A stretch of DNA of 30,509 nt, from positions 1-30,509 of the forward strand of contig USEF01000003.1 of the NCBI GenBank assembly GCA_900553475.1, given 5' to 3'. Under the pieces are notes generated by a model. The model did no database searches. It was not told the DNA's origin and worked only from the letters and a program-made list of their open reading frames with translations. The stretch comes from an uncultured Collinsella sp. GTDB lineage: Bacteria; Actinomycetota; Coriobacteriia; Coriobacteriales; Coriobacteriaceae. The position numbers and the translations under genes were made by a program. This document shows, in pieces, positions 23,884-30,509 of this stretch (its first letter is position 1; every line of letters starts with the position of its first letter).

Positions 23884-26076
23884 TTATGAAGCGTCGGCGG
23901 CTATGTGCGCTAGCGCCTCGACGAGCTCTTGCGAGCTCACAGGCTTGCTCAGGTGCGCGTTCATGCCCGCCTCGCGCGAAAGCCTGCGGTCGTCGGCAAA
24001 GGCGTTGGCACTCACGGCGATAATCGGCGTGGTCGCGGCATCCTCGCGATCGAGTGCTCGAATCTGACGCGTGGCCTCAAGGCCATCGATGCCAGGCATC
24101 ATGATGTCCATCAACACCACGTCGTACTCGTGCGGTGCGCTCGCGGTAAACATCTCGACGGCAGACTCACCATCCTTAGCATGCGTCACGATGGCACCGG
24201 CACGGTTGAGCGTAAACTGCGCGATCTCGGCATTCAGATCGTTATCCTCTACGAGCAAAACGCGCAGGCCCTGGAGCGCGTCGCCATCGCCCGCATCCGC
24301 GCGAACTGCCTGAGGAATCTCGGAGCGCTTGCATTTCTCAAACGGCAGGCGGATGGTAAACGTCGTCCCCTGCCCCAAGACGCTCGTAAAGCTCATGGTT
24401 CCGCCCATAAGCTCGACCAACTGTTTTGCGATAGGCGCGCCCAGGCCAGTTCCCGATGAAGCGCCTTCCACCTGTTGCTCCTCGCGGCAAAACGGCTCGT
24501 AGAGGTGCTGTTGGAACTCCTCGCTCATGCCAATACCGTTGTCGGCGATCGTGTATTCATAGACGGGGACGCCATCCGCTGGCTCCACCTCGCGGCACAC
24601 CAGGCGAACGTAGCCGCCCTGGCGGTTGTACTTGACGGCATTGCCGGCAATATTGAGCAACAAGCGCTTAAGGTGCGTCACGCTCACCCGTGCATAGGGA
24701 TGATCAAGCGTCTGCTGGTCGCAGATAATTGTCACCAGACGCTCCTCGGCCTGGCGCTCCAGAATATCGCGCACCTCGTGGTTGAGGGTCGCCAAGTTTG
24801 TGGGAACAAGCTCCAGATCGACCTGCCCGCTCTCCAAGCGACTCATATCCAGGGCCTCGTTGGCAAGGTCGAGCAGCAGTCCCGATGCCGTCCAGATCTT
24901 TGAGCGGCACTCGGTCTGCTTTTGCAGATCGTCCGCATTGGCATCGCCGACCTCGACCATGCCGCGAATGCCGTTGATGGGCGTGCGCAGGTCGTGGCTC
25001 ATGCGGCGCAAAAACTCCGTCTTTGCCGAGTTGGCAGACGAGGCCTCACGCGCTGCCTTTGCCAGCTTGTCGCCATAGTCGCGCTCCTGCTGCAGCAAGT
25101 CCGTCAAACGTCGGCGATCATCGCGGCGACGCACCATCACAACAACGGCTACAACACCGCTGTAGAGCACCAGCACGCCGGCAGCAACAGCTGCGACGAC
25201 CTCAAAGTAGCGCCGTGCCGAGGCATAGGTGTACACGTAGAACCCGCGCGCTTTTCCAAATGTGCCCAAATACCACTCGCCGTCGGCGTTAATCAATTTG
25301 ACCTTACCGGCCAGGCATCGATCCTTAATACCGTCGACAATGAAGACGTCCGTCGCAGGCAGATCGAATACGCCCAATACGGTGGGTTCAACGGCATTGG
25401 TCGCAACGACCTTGCCGTCGCTTTCGATCACGATATTGCCGCTATCGATGGTTTCATAGCCATCAAGCAAGCTCTGCAGTTTGAGTGTATTGCTTGCAAC
25501 CGCTTTCGCGCTCTGATGCCTTACCGCGATAACGATGCCCTCGCCATCCTGCCGAGTCACGCAGCCAATGTCTGCGACCGAATCATCCGCAAGCGTGATG
25601 CGGGCGGTATAGGACTTAAGCGGATGAGTTGTCACCTCCAGCACGGGTGATTCTTTGAGATACGTAGCGAGCGACCCGTAGTCCACATCGCCCGTCGAGG
25701 ACTCGGACACCAAATTGCCCGATGCGTCCGTCACGATCAGCGCGCTCACGTTGAACTGGTCGGCGTATTGCTCCAGCATGGCGTTATCCACCGAACCGTC
25801 GCGCTCCATATCGCGGGCAGCCTCTCCGGCGATTTCCATAACGCGTATCAGGTTTTTGGTCGTATAGGCGCTGTTGAATGCATCGTAGGAAAGGCTCTGC
25901 GTCGCCACGTAATCGACAACGTCGGCAAAGCGCTGCTCGGCTTGGGCCGTCGTGTAATCGTAGCTCATCATGCCGGCAACAACCGAGAGCGCTATCCCCA
26001 GCAGAGCGACAAGGAGCCATGCCCCTGTCGAACGATTGTCCCGCTCCTGAGCGGCGTGGTCGGGCGCATCGATCAT
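23884..26076 (-). CDS. membrane hybrid sensor histidine kinase with receiver
   Basis: 730 aa. Two membrane helices (about 18-37 and 293-315) enclose a 250-residue extracytoplasmic domain of Cache/PAS type (SALIVTDASGNLVSES, GNIVIESDGKVVATN). A short coiled coil leads to HisKA with SHDLRTPING (His361), then HATPase boxes NIAGNAVKYN, DNGIGM and GTGLGA. A receiver domain follows, with Asp near 657 in LMDIMMP and the NAHLSKP lysine loop. Its start overlaps the stop of the upstream binding-protein gene (ATGA), so the two are translationally coupled and probably one sensory complex. There is no Hpt domain or DNA-binding regulator in the window; the output partner must lie elsewhere. Confidence 0.93.
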   Translation of the reverse strand: MIDAPDHAAQERDNRSTGAWLLVALLGIALSVVAGMMSYDYTTAQAEQRFADVVDYVATQSLSYDAFNSAYTTKNLIRVMEIAGEAARDMERDGSVDNAMLEQYADQFNVSALIVTDASGNLVSESSTGDVDYGSLATYLKESPVLEVTTHPLKSYTARITLADDSVADIGCVTRQDGEGIVIAVRHQSAKAVASNTLKLQSLLDGYETIDSGNIVIESDGKVVATNAVEPTVLGVFDLPATDVFIVDGIKDRCLAGKVKLINADGEWYLGTFGKARGFYVYTYASARRYFEVVAAVAAGVLVLYSGVVAVVVMVRRRDDRRRLTDLLQQERDYGDKLAKAAREASSANSAKTEFLRRMSHDLRTPINGIRGMVEVGDANADDLQKQTECRSKIWTASGLLLDLANEALDMSRLESGQVDLELVPTNLATLNHEVRDILERQAEERLVTIICDQQTLDHPYARVSVTHLKRLLLNIAGNAVKYNRQGGYVRLVCREVEPADGVPVYEYTIADNGIGMSEEFQQHLYEPFCREEQQVEGASSGTGLGAPIAKQLVELMGGTMSFTSVLGQGTTFTIRLPFEKCKRSEIPQAVRADAGDGDALQGLRVLLVEDNDLNAEIAQFTLNRAGAIVTHAKDGESAVEMFTASAPHEYDVVLMDIMMPGIDGLEATRQIRALDREDAATTPIIAVSANAFADDRRLSREAGMNAHLSKPVSSQELVEALAHIAADAS

Positions 26077-26942
26077 GACAGGCCCTCCATATTCAAAAAT
26101 GGCGAAGGGTCATCGAAGTACTTTGACACCAGGCGTTCCATGGTGCCATCGGCAAGCATTTCTTGGTAGGCATGAGTGAGCTTGACGTCAATGCCACGCG
26201 TATCGTTGATATCGAAAGCGGTGCCCAAACCGACCTCTAGCAGCGGCTCATCCAAAATGCGATATGTCACACCATAGTCTTTTTCGTAGGTGAGGAACGA
26301 GGACTCATGCGCGGCGATAGCGTCGACCAGGCCCTCGACGAGCGCCGGGTTCAGGTATGAACCGTCCGAAAAGCTGTAGAGTTCCTTGATCTGCGGAACG
26401 TTTTCATTTATGCGATTGAGCAAAATGTCCTCGGGCTTGGTGGTGGACTGAACCGCCACGATCTTATCCTCAAGATCGGCAAGCGTGTAGATATCGCTCT
26501 GGGGATCGACCGCGACCACCTGGCGGCTCGCAAGGTACGGGCCGGCCCAACGATATTCGTTTTCGCGACCCGTCATACTAAAGCTGCCCATGACACAATC
26601 GAGCTCGCCACTCGCCAGCAGCTCTTCCTTCTTTTCCCAATCGATCAGCTGGTATTTTGGCTTGTAACCAATGCGAGCCAAAGCCTCGGTCAATATCTCG
26701 ACATCCAGGCCAACGATATCGCCGTACTCGTCGGTATACACAAACGGTGGATAGAGGTCGCTGCCGACGTTGAGCGTCTTAAGGTTGTCGTCTTTGGCTT
26801 GTGAGGCGTCCAGGCCTTTTGATGCAGACGTCGAGGCTTCGCCATTACGCCCAGAACAGCCAGCTATCGCTACGACAAAGGCACTCGCCACCGCAAGCGC
26901 GACAAACAACGATATGGCAACCGAGCGACGGGGTCTTTTCAT
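26073..26942 (-). CDS. lipoprotein solute-binding protein (SBP_bac_3), kinase partner
   Basis: 289 aa. A basic N-terminus, hydrophobic segment and lipobox AIAGC (Cys29) mark a lipoprotein anchored outside the membrane. The binding domain shows LNVGSDLYPPFVYTDEYGDIVGLDVEI, LLASGELDCVMGSFSMT, the polar amino-acid-type hinge LEDKIVAVQSTT, and LVEGLVDAIAAHESS. No ABC permease or ATPase accompanies it. Instead its stop overlaps the start of the hybrid kinase, so it probably senses a small ligand (amino-acid-like, by family) for that kinase rather than feeding a transporter. GGAG lies just before the ATG. Confidence 0.92.
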   Translation of the reverse strand: MKRPRRSVAISLFVALAVASAFVVAIAGCSGRNGEASTSASKGLDASQAKDDNLKTLNVGSDLYPPFVYTDEYGDIVGLDVEILTEALARIGYKPKYQLIDWEKKEELLASGELDCVMGSFSMTGRENEYRWAGPYLASRQVVAVDPQSDIYTLADLEDKIVAVQSTTKPEDILLNRINENVPQIKELYSFSDGSYLNPALVEGLVDAIAAHESSFLTYEKDYGVTYRILDEPLLEVGLGTAFDINDTRGIDVKLTHAYQEMLADGTMERLVSKYFDDPSPFLNMEGLS

Positions 26943-27039
26943 CGAGCTCCAGACGATCCTGTTTACAGACTAAAATGGTCAGAAATAATAGCAAACAAAA
27001 CCACACAAGTGCCCAATGGTTACAGACGTTTTACCATGC

Positions 27040-27071
27040 GGGGCCTTCCAGCCGACTTGGCAGAAGGCCCC
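27040..27071 (-). terminator. hairpin after malY/patB-like gene
   Basis: GGGGCCTTC (27040-27048) pairs with GAAGGCCCC (27063-27071); the minus-strand stem extends to 12 bp with one G-U. The trailing T-run is absent, so strength is uncertain. Confidence 0.6.
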
Positions 27072-27086
27072 ACATACAGTGCTCAC

Positions 27087-28301
27087 TTACCGTGTATTAA
27101 AAACGTAGCGGTCCAGGCGGTCGCACGCTTCCCTTACGCGCGAAAGCGGCAGCGCCAGATTCACGCGAATGTGGCAGGGCCCGTGGAACGGACGGCCGTC
27201 CTGATACCCCACGCCCACGCGCGCCCCCTCGTCGAGCAGCCACTGAATATCGCGGCCATGCTCGCGGCACCACTCGGTGCAGTCCAGAAACACCATGTAC
27301 GTGCCCTGCGGACGTGAAAACGCGACGCCCTTCCAGTGTTTTTCTGCATACGTGCAGAAGTACTCGATATTGCCGGCAAGCACCTGATTGAGCTCGTCCA
27401 CCCACTCATAGCCCTGCGGCTGGTAGGCACCGATAAGCGCATGCATGGAGAGGACGTTCATCTCGTTGTAGTGGGTCTTGTTGGACACGGCGCAGATGCG
27501 GTCACGCAGCGTCTCGTTGTAGACAATGTGGTAGCTGCCGACAAGGCCCGCCAGGTTAAACGTCTTGCTCGGCGCATAGAGGGCAACCGTGCGCATGCGG
27601 GCATCCTCGCTCACCGACTGCGTCGGGATGTGCTTGTGCCCCGGCAGGATGATATCGGACCAAATCTCGTCCGAAATCACCACGCAATCGTGCTGGCGAT
27701 AGATGTCCATGGCGCGCTCGATCTCGTCGCGCTCCCATACGCGGCCGCAGGGATTGTGCGGCGAGCAGAACACCGCGGCATGGATGTGGTTTTGGGCGAG
27801 TTTGCACTCCATGTCCTCAAAGTCCATGCGCCACACGCCCTGGTCGTCGAGTTTAAGCGGGCTGTGGACAATGCGATAGCCCGCGGCTTCGATAGACTTG
27901 GTAAAGCCAATGTAGGTGGGGCTGTGGACCAGCACCGCATCGCCCGGCTGGACATACGCGCGCAACGTCGACACGACGCCGCCCAGCACGCCGTTTTCGT
28001 AGCCGATATGTTCAGGGCGCAGACCCTCGACGCCATTGCGGCGGCTCTGCCATTCGATGATGCGGTCGAAATACTCGGAGCGCGGGTTAAAGTAGCCAAA
28101 CATGGGATGCTGAGCGCGCTGAATGATGTGCTCCTGGACCGTGGGCACCGTGGCAAAATTCATGTCGGCCACCCACATGGGAATGCGGTCGAAGCCCTCG
28201 TCGGGTGCGTTCGGAGCCATACCGGGGATCTCGCCCCAGGAGTCAACGGCGATGGAGTCCATGCCGTGGCGATCGATTAGCGAGCTAAAGTCGTATTTCA
28301 T
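27087..28301 (-). CDS. MalY/PatB-family PLP enzyme (cystathionine beta-lyase type)
   Basis: 404 aa fold-type I aminotransferase-like enzyme. MWVADMNFATVP is the MalY/PatB N-terminal signature. GYENGVLGGV precedes the cofactor-binding region, HSPTYIGF follows, SPHNPCGRVW contains the conserved Asn (183), SDEIWSDI the Asp (211), and APSKTFNLAG the Schiff-base lysine (Lys246). Members cleave the C-S bond of cystathionine or cysteine-like substrates to give a thiol, pyruvate and ammonia; some act as aminotransferases or regulators. Cytosolic and monocistronic. The exact reaction cannot be read from sequence. No riboswitch was recognised in the 112-bp upstream gap. Confidence 0.9.
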   Translation of the reverse strand: MKYDFSSLIDRHGMDSIAVDSWGEIPGMAPNAPDEGFDRIPMWVADMNFATVPTVQEHIIQRAQHPMFGYFNPRSEYFDRIIEWQSRRNGVEGLRPEHIGYENGVLGGVVSTLRAYVQPGDAVLVHSPTYIGFTKSIEAAGYRIVHSPLKLDDQGVWRMDFEDMECKLAQNHIHAAVFCSPHNPCGRVWERDEIERAMDIYRQHDCVVISDEIWSDIILPGHKHIPTQSVSEDARMRTVALYAPSKTFNLAGLVGSYHIVYNETLRDRICAVSNKTHYNEMNVLSMHALIGAYQPQGYEWVDELNQVLAGNIEYFCTYAEKHWKGVAFSRPQGTYMVFLDCTEWCREHGRDIQWLLDEGARVGVGYQDGRPFHGPCHIRVNLALPLSRVREACDRLDRYVFNTR

Positions 28302-28413
28302 GCTGAGCCCCCGTGCAAAGTTGATTGTTTTGGTAGGCGTTATTGTCCACCAGCGTAGGCGATTTTGGAGCGGGGTTTGGCGCTTAATTTGACGGGTGCG
28401 GACGAATGGCTGG

Positions 28414-29151
28414 TTAGTCTCGCGCGTCGGTGACGGCGACTACGGTTAGCTGGGTTTCATCGACCGTAAAAGATATGTCGAGTCCGGCGTAGGCCAAGTG
28501 GTAAACGCGGTTTGGCTCGTGCTTGCTGCCCGCGCGGCGTGGATCTTGGCGAAGGACCTCGACCAAGCCGGGGAGCTTTGCGGGCGGGACCATGTCTTGA
28601 AGCGCTTGCGGGAACTCGACGTTGAGCTCTTGCCACGGAGCATCCTCAATCCAGCCGCCCGTCGCATCCGGGTGACAGTCGGCAAATGGAATGTAGGGCT
28701 TAATGTCGTAGATGGGCGTGCCGTCGCGCAGGTCGGCCCCCAGCACATGGATGATGGGCCCATCGTCGGTGAGCTCGACACGGTCGAGCTTGACGCAGGT
28801 GAGCCCGATGGGATTAGGGCGAAACGGACTGCGCGTGGCAAACACGCCCACGCGCTCGGCTCCACCCAGACGCGGCGGGCGCACGGTTTTCGACCACTTG
28901 ACGTTGGTGCCGGACCTGTCCTGCGACTTGGCATCGGCAGCTATGTCGTTTGCCGTGCCGCCGGGCGTTCCGTTTTCGAAGCGCCACAGCAGCCATAGAT
29001 GAGAGAAGGAGTCCAGGCCCTCAACCGCCGCATTGGAGGCAAATTCCGGCTCAAAGACGATGCGTCCCTGCAGATGAGGCGCCAAAAAGCTGTTGCGCGG
29101 AATGCCGAACTTCTGCGGCAGGTCGGTATGTATGTGTGCAATAGGTTCCAT
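28414..29151 (-). CDS. trmO: tRNA (t6A37-N6)-methyltransferase TrmO (TsaA)
   Basis: 245 aa from ATG 29151. The beta-barrel TsaA/TrmO core is recognised by ATRSPFRPNPIGL (105-117), the family hallmark, preceded by GLDSFSHLWLLWRF and FGIPRNS, and followed by VLGADLRDGTPIYDIKPYIPF. TrmO uses SAM to methylate N6-threonylcarbamoyladenosine at position 37 of tRNAs for Thr codons. The frame is open further upstream, but homology begins at MEPIAHI. Neither ATG 29151 nor ATG 29160 has a ribosome-binding site, and TACAAT ends 7 nt before ATG 29151, suggesting a leaderless mRNA. The extra C-terminal region (about 60 residues) is common in Gram-positive members. Confidence 0.9.
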   Translation of the reverse strand: MEPIAHIHTDLPQKFGIPRNSFLAPHLQGRIVFEPEFASNAAVEGLDSFSHLWLLWRFENGTPGGTANDIAADAKSQDRSGTNVKWSKTVRPPRLGGAERVGVFATRSPFRPNPIGLTCVKLDRVELTDDGPIIHVLGADLRDGTPIYDIKPYIPFADCHPDATGGWIEDAPWQELNVEFPQALQDMVPPAKLPGLVEVLRQDPRRAGSKHEPNRVYHLAYAGLDISFTVDETQLTVVAVTDARD

Positions 29152-29158
29152 GCCGGTC

Positions 29159-29164
29159 ATTGTA
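29159..29164 (-). promoter_or_regulatory. possible -10 box of a leaderless trmO transcript
   Basis: TACAAT on the minus strand ends 7 nt before the ATG at 29151, which would place the transcription start on or next to the start codon. No convincing -35 box was found at 16-18 bp, so support is moderate. Confidence 0.35.
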
Positions 29165-29292
29165 CGGCATGGAGACGTGGGGCGTTGCGCGCAATTCTTC
29201 GCCGCGGTCTCCCGTCGTGCAACCAACGGTTGCTTGGAAGGGCGCCTGCCGCCGCGTATGCTTAAGCCATCAACCAGCAGAAAGGAGCCGCT

Positions 29293-30120
29293 ATGGCCTT
29301 TGCAGAAAAGCTCATTGCTGTCCGTCGCGCCCATCACCTTACCCAAGAGCAGCTTGCCGCTAAGCTCTTCGTCACACGCCAGGCCATCAGCCGGTGGGAG
29401 CGCGGCGAGGTCACACCGGGCATCGACATGATGAAGCTCATCGCCGCCGTAACCGGAGAACCGCTGTCCCACCTGCTCGAAATGCCTGAGCACTATTGCC
29501 AGAGCTGCGGCATGATACTCACGCCCGACGACTGCGGCACCGATGCCACGGGCACCGCGACCGATCATTACTGCAAGTGGTGCTACGACCACGGCAAGTA
29601 CACCTATGACACCACCATGGAGGCAATGATTGAGGATTGTGCCCCGCGCCTGGCACAAAACACCGGCATGTCGCTCGACGAAGCCGTCTCGCTCATGGGC
29701 GCCGTCCTGCCGCAACTGGAGCGCTGGCGCACCGTGCAGGAAAACGAGGCGCGCTACGGTGCCGAGGCGCGGGCGCGCTACGGCGATGAGGCTATCGATG
29801 CAGCAAACGAAGCGTTGCTGGACATGGACCCCGAGACACGGAACGACATGAAGGAACTTGAACGCGCTATTCTGGGCCAGCTCTCAATTGCCATGGGCAT
29901 TGGCGACCCAGAGAGCAACGAGGCTCGTAAGCTTGTCGCGATGCATCGTCGCTGGATTGCTCTCAACTGGGGATGCGAGCCCCAAGACGAGGCGTACCTG
30001 GGCCTCGCCCACGGTTATCTTGCCGACCAGCGCTTTGTTGACTACTACGACAAGCCCTGCGCCACCGGAGCCACGGCGTTTCTGGTCCAGGCCATCGAGT
30101 CTTCGTTGACGCGCGCATAG
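29293..30120 (+). CDS. XRE-type HTH, zinc ribbon and TipAS-like domain fusion regulator
   Basis: 275 aa. Residues 1-62 are a Cro/C1-type helix-turn-helix (LTQEQLAAKLFVTRQAISRWERGEVTPG). Residues 68-105 hold two CxxC pairs (C69/C72 and C94/C97; YCQSCGMIL and HYCKWCYDHG), the pattern of a putative zinc-ribbon domain. Residues 110-275 are helical and end MHRRWIALNWG...GLAHGYLADQRFVDYYD...FLVQAIES, matching the TipAS drug-binding domain of TipA/Mta/SkgA. TipAS is normally fused to a MerR domain; here the DNA-binding part is XRE. The protein is probably a cytosolic ligand-responsive regulator. AAAGGAG precedes the ATG. The glutaredoxin gene follows at 51 bp and may be co-transcribed. Confidence 0.87.
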   Translation: MAFAEKLIAVRRAHHLTQEQLAAKLFVTRQAISRWERGEVTPGIDMMKLIAAVTGEPLSHLLEMPEHYCQSCGMILTPDDCGTDATGTATDHYCKWCYDHGKYTYDTTMEAMIEDCAPRLAQNTGMSLDEAVSLMGAVLPQLERWRTVQENEARYGAEARARYGDEAIDAANEALLDMDPETRNDMKELERAILGQLSIAMGIGDPESNEARKLVAMHRRWIALNWGCEPQDEAYLGLAHGYLADQRFVDYYDKPCATGATAFLVQAIESSLTRA

Positions 30121-30171
30121 ACCGCGGCGGCTTTGGGTATTTCAATCAAAACCTCAACCGATTGGAGACCT

Positions 30172-30417
30172 ATGGCTACTAATCACGAGCTCGCGCTGTA
30201 CGTTATGACCGGCTGCCCGTATTGCTTAAAGGTCAAGCACTTTTTGGCCGATAACGGCGTGACCATTCCCGAGCGCAATATCTCGACCGATTCCGATGCC
30301 GAACAGACACTCATCGCCGTCGGCGGAAAACGCCAGGTTCCCTGCCTGTTCATCGACGGCAAACCACTCTACGAATCGAGCGACATCATCGCGTGGGTGC
30401 AGGAAAACCTGCTCTAG
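30172..30417 (+). CDS. glutaredoxin-family protein
   Basis: 81 aa thioredoxin-fold protein. LALYVMTGCPYCLKVKHFL carries the dithiol CPYC active site. The cis-proline appears in RQVPCLFIDGKPLYESSDII, with the extra Cys after the Pro, and GKPLYESSDIIAWV is the C-terminal strand-helix of glutaredoxins. It reduces protein or mixed disulphides in the cytosol; actinobacteria often lack glutathione, so the electron donor is uncertain. ATG 30172 was chosen for GGAG 5 nt upstream. It lies downstream of the TipAS-type regulator. Confidence 0.92.
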   Translation: MATNHELALYVMTGCPYCLKVKHFLADNGVTIPERNISTDSDAEQTLIAVGGKRQVPCLFIDGKPLYESSDIIAWVQENLL

Positions 30418-30474
30418 TACGCACGCTCTGTCCGTCCAGGGCCCCAACCCATACGACCCAAACATGTACACCAG

Positions 30475-30509
30475 CATCCAAAGTCGACATTTTTCGACAT
30501 CTTTGGATG
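30475..30509. repeat. inverted repeat at right edge of window
   Basis: CATCCAAAG (30475-30483) and CTTTGGATG (30501-30509) are exact reverse complements. The spacer contains a direct repeat TCGACAT (30484-30490 and 30494-30500). It follows the glutaredoxin stop by 57 bp and may be a terminator or intergenic repeat; the window ends at its last base, so the tail is not visible. Confidence 0.6.

Noticed and set aside
28302..28413. SAM or cysteine-responsive riboswitch before the MalY/PatB-like gene
   Set aside because: No conserved aptamer elements or stable stem were found in this 112-bp gap.

Overview
The window reads as chromosomal DNA of a high-GC actinomycete of the Coriobacteriia, most likely Collinsella or a close relative. 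This is inferred from GC-rich codon use, Shine-Dalgarno starts of the AAGGAG type, and the mix of genes; no 16S or other marker is present, so the genus is a judgement. Genes are dense and mostly housekeeping or accessory regulation. No phage, integrase, insertion sequence, CRISPR array, tRNA or rRNA gene was found.

Layout. 1-4155 (minus): the start of a UvrA-like ABC ATPase lacking the UvrB-binding insertion, an AAA ATPase that overlaps it, and a TetM/EF-G-like translational GTPase. 4410-7806: a GNAT acetyltransferase, a small cysteine-rich protein, two rRNA methyltransferases (RsmJ and RlmA families) and two small membrane proteins. 8079-11416: a MATE exporter, then a LysR regulator divergent from an EamA transporter. 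11505-15464: uracil-DNA glycosylase, a short-chain dehydrogenase with a YhhQ-type queuosine-precursor transporter behind a probable preQ1-I riboswitch, and release factor 3. 15791-17771: a self-contained GntR(YtrA)-ABC ATPase-ABC permease operon with a visible promoter and operator. 17862-20287 (minus): a ClC-family protein without the gating glutamate, a LOG-family protein and a two-TM potassium channel. 20488-26942: two sensory systems facing each other around a flavin-type oxidoreductase gene. The plus-strand one is a BvgS-like kinase split by one in-frame amber codon; the minus-strand one is a lipoprotein binding protein translationally coupled to a hybrid kinase. 27087-30417: a MalY/PatB C-S lyase, TrmO, an unusual XRE/zinc-ribbon/TipAS regulator and a glutaredoxin.

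Themes. Many genes act on the translation apparatus or tRNA/rRNA modification (TetM-like GTPase, RsmJ, RlmA, RF3, TrmO, queuosine precursor uptake). Others handle export or stress sensing (MATE, EamA, YtrA-type ABC, TipAS-type regulator, two binding-protein kinases).

The most interesting signals are: (1) the kinase frame 20488-23292, open across 934 sense codons except for one TAG lying in the linker between two periplasmic binding domains; (2) the preQ1-like aptamer at 13701-13750; (3) a set of intergenic inverted repeats (2126, 6958, 7863, 15610, 20332) that share GGGAC-type words and may be one dispersed repeat family; (4) the XRE-zinc ribbon-TipAS fusion. All homology statements come from motif recognition by eye, without database searches.
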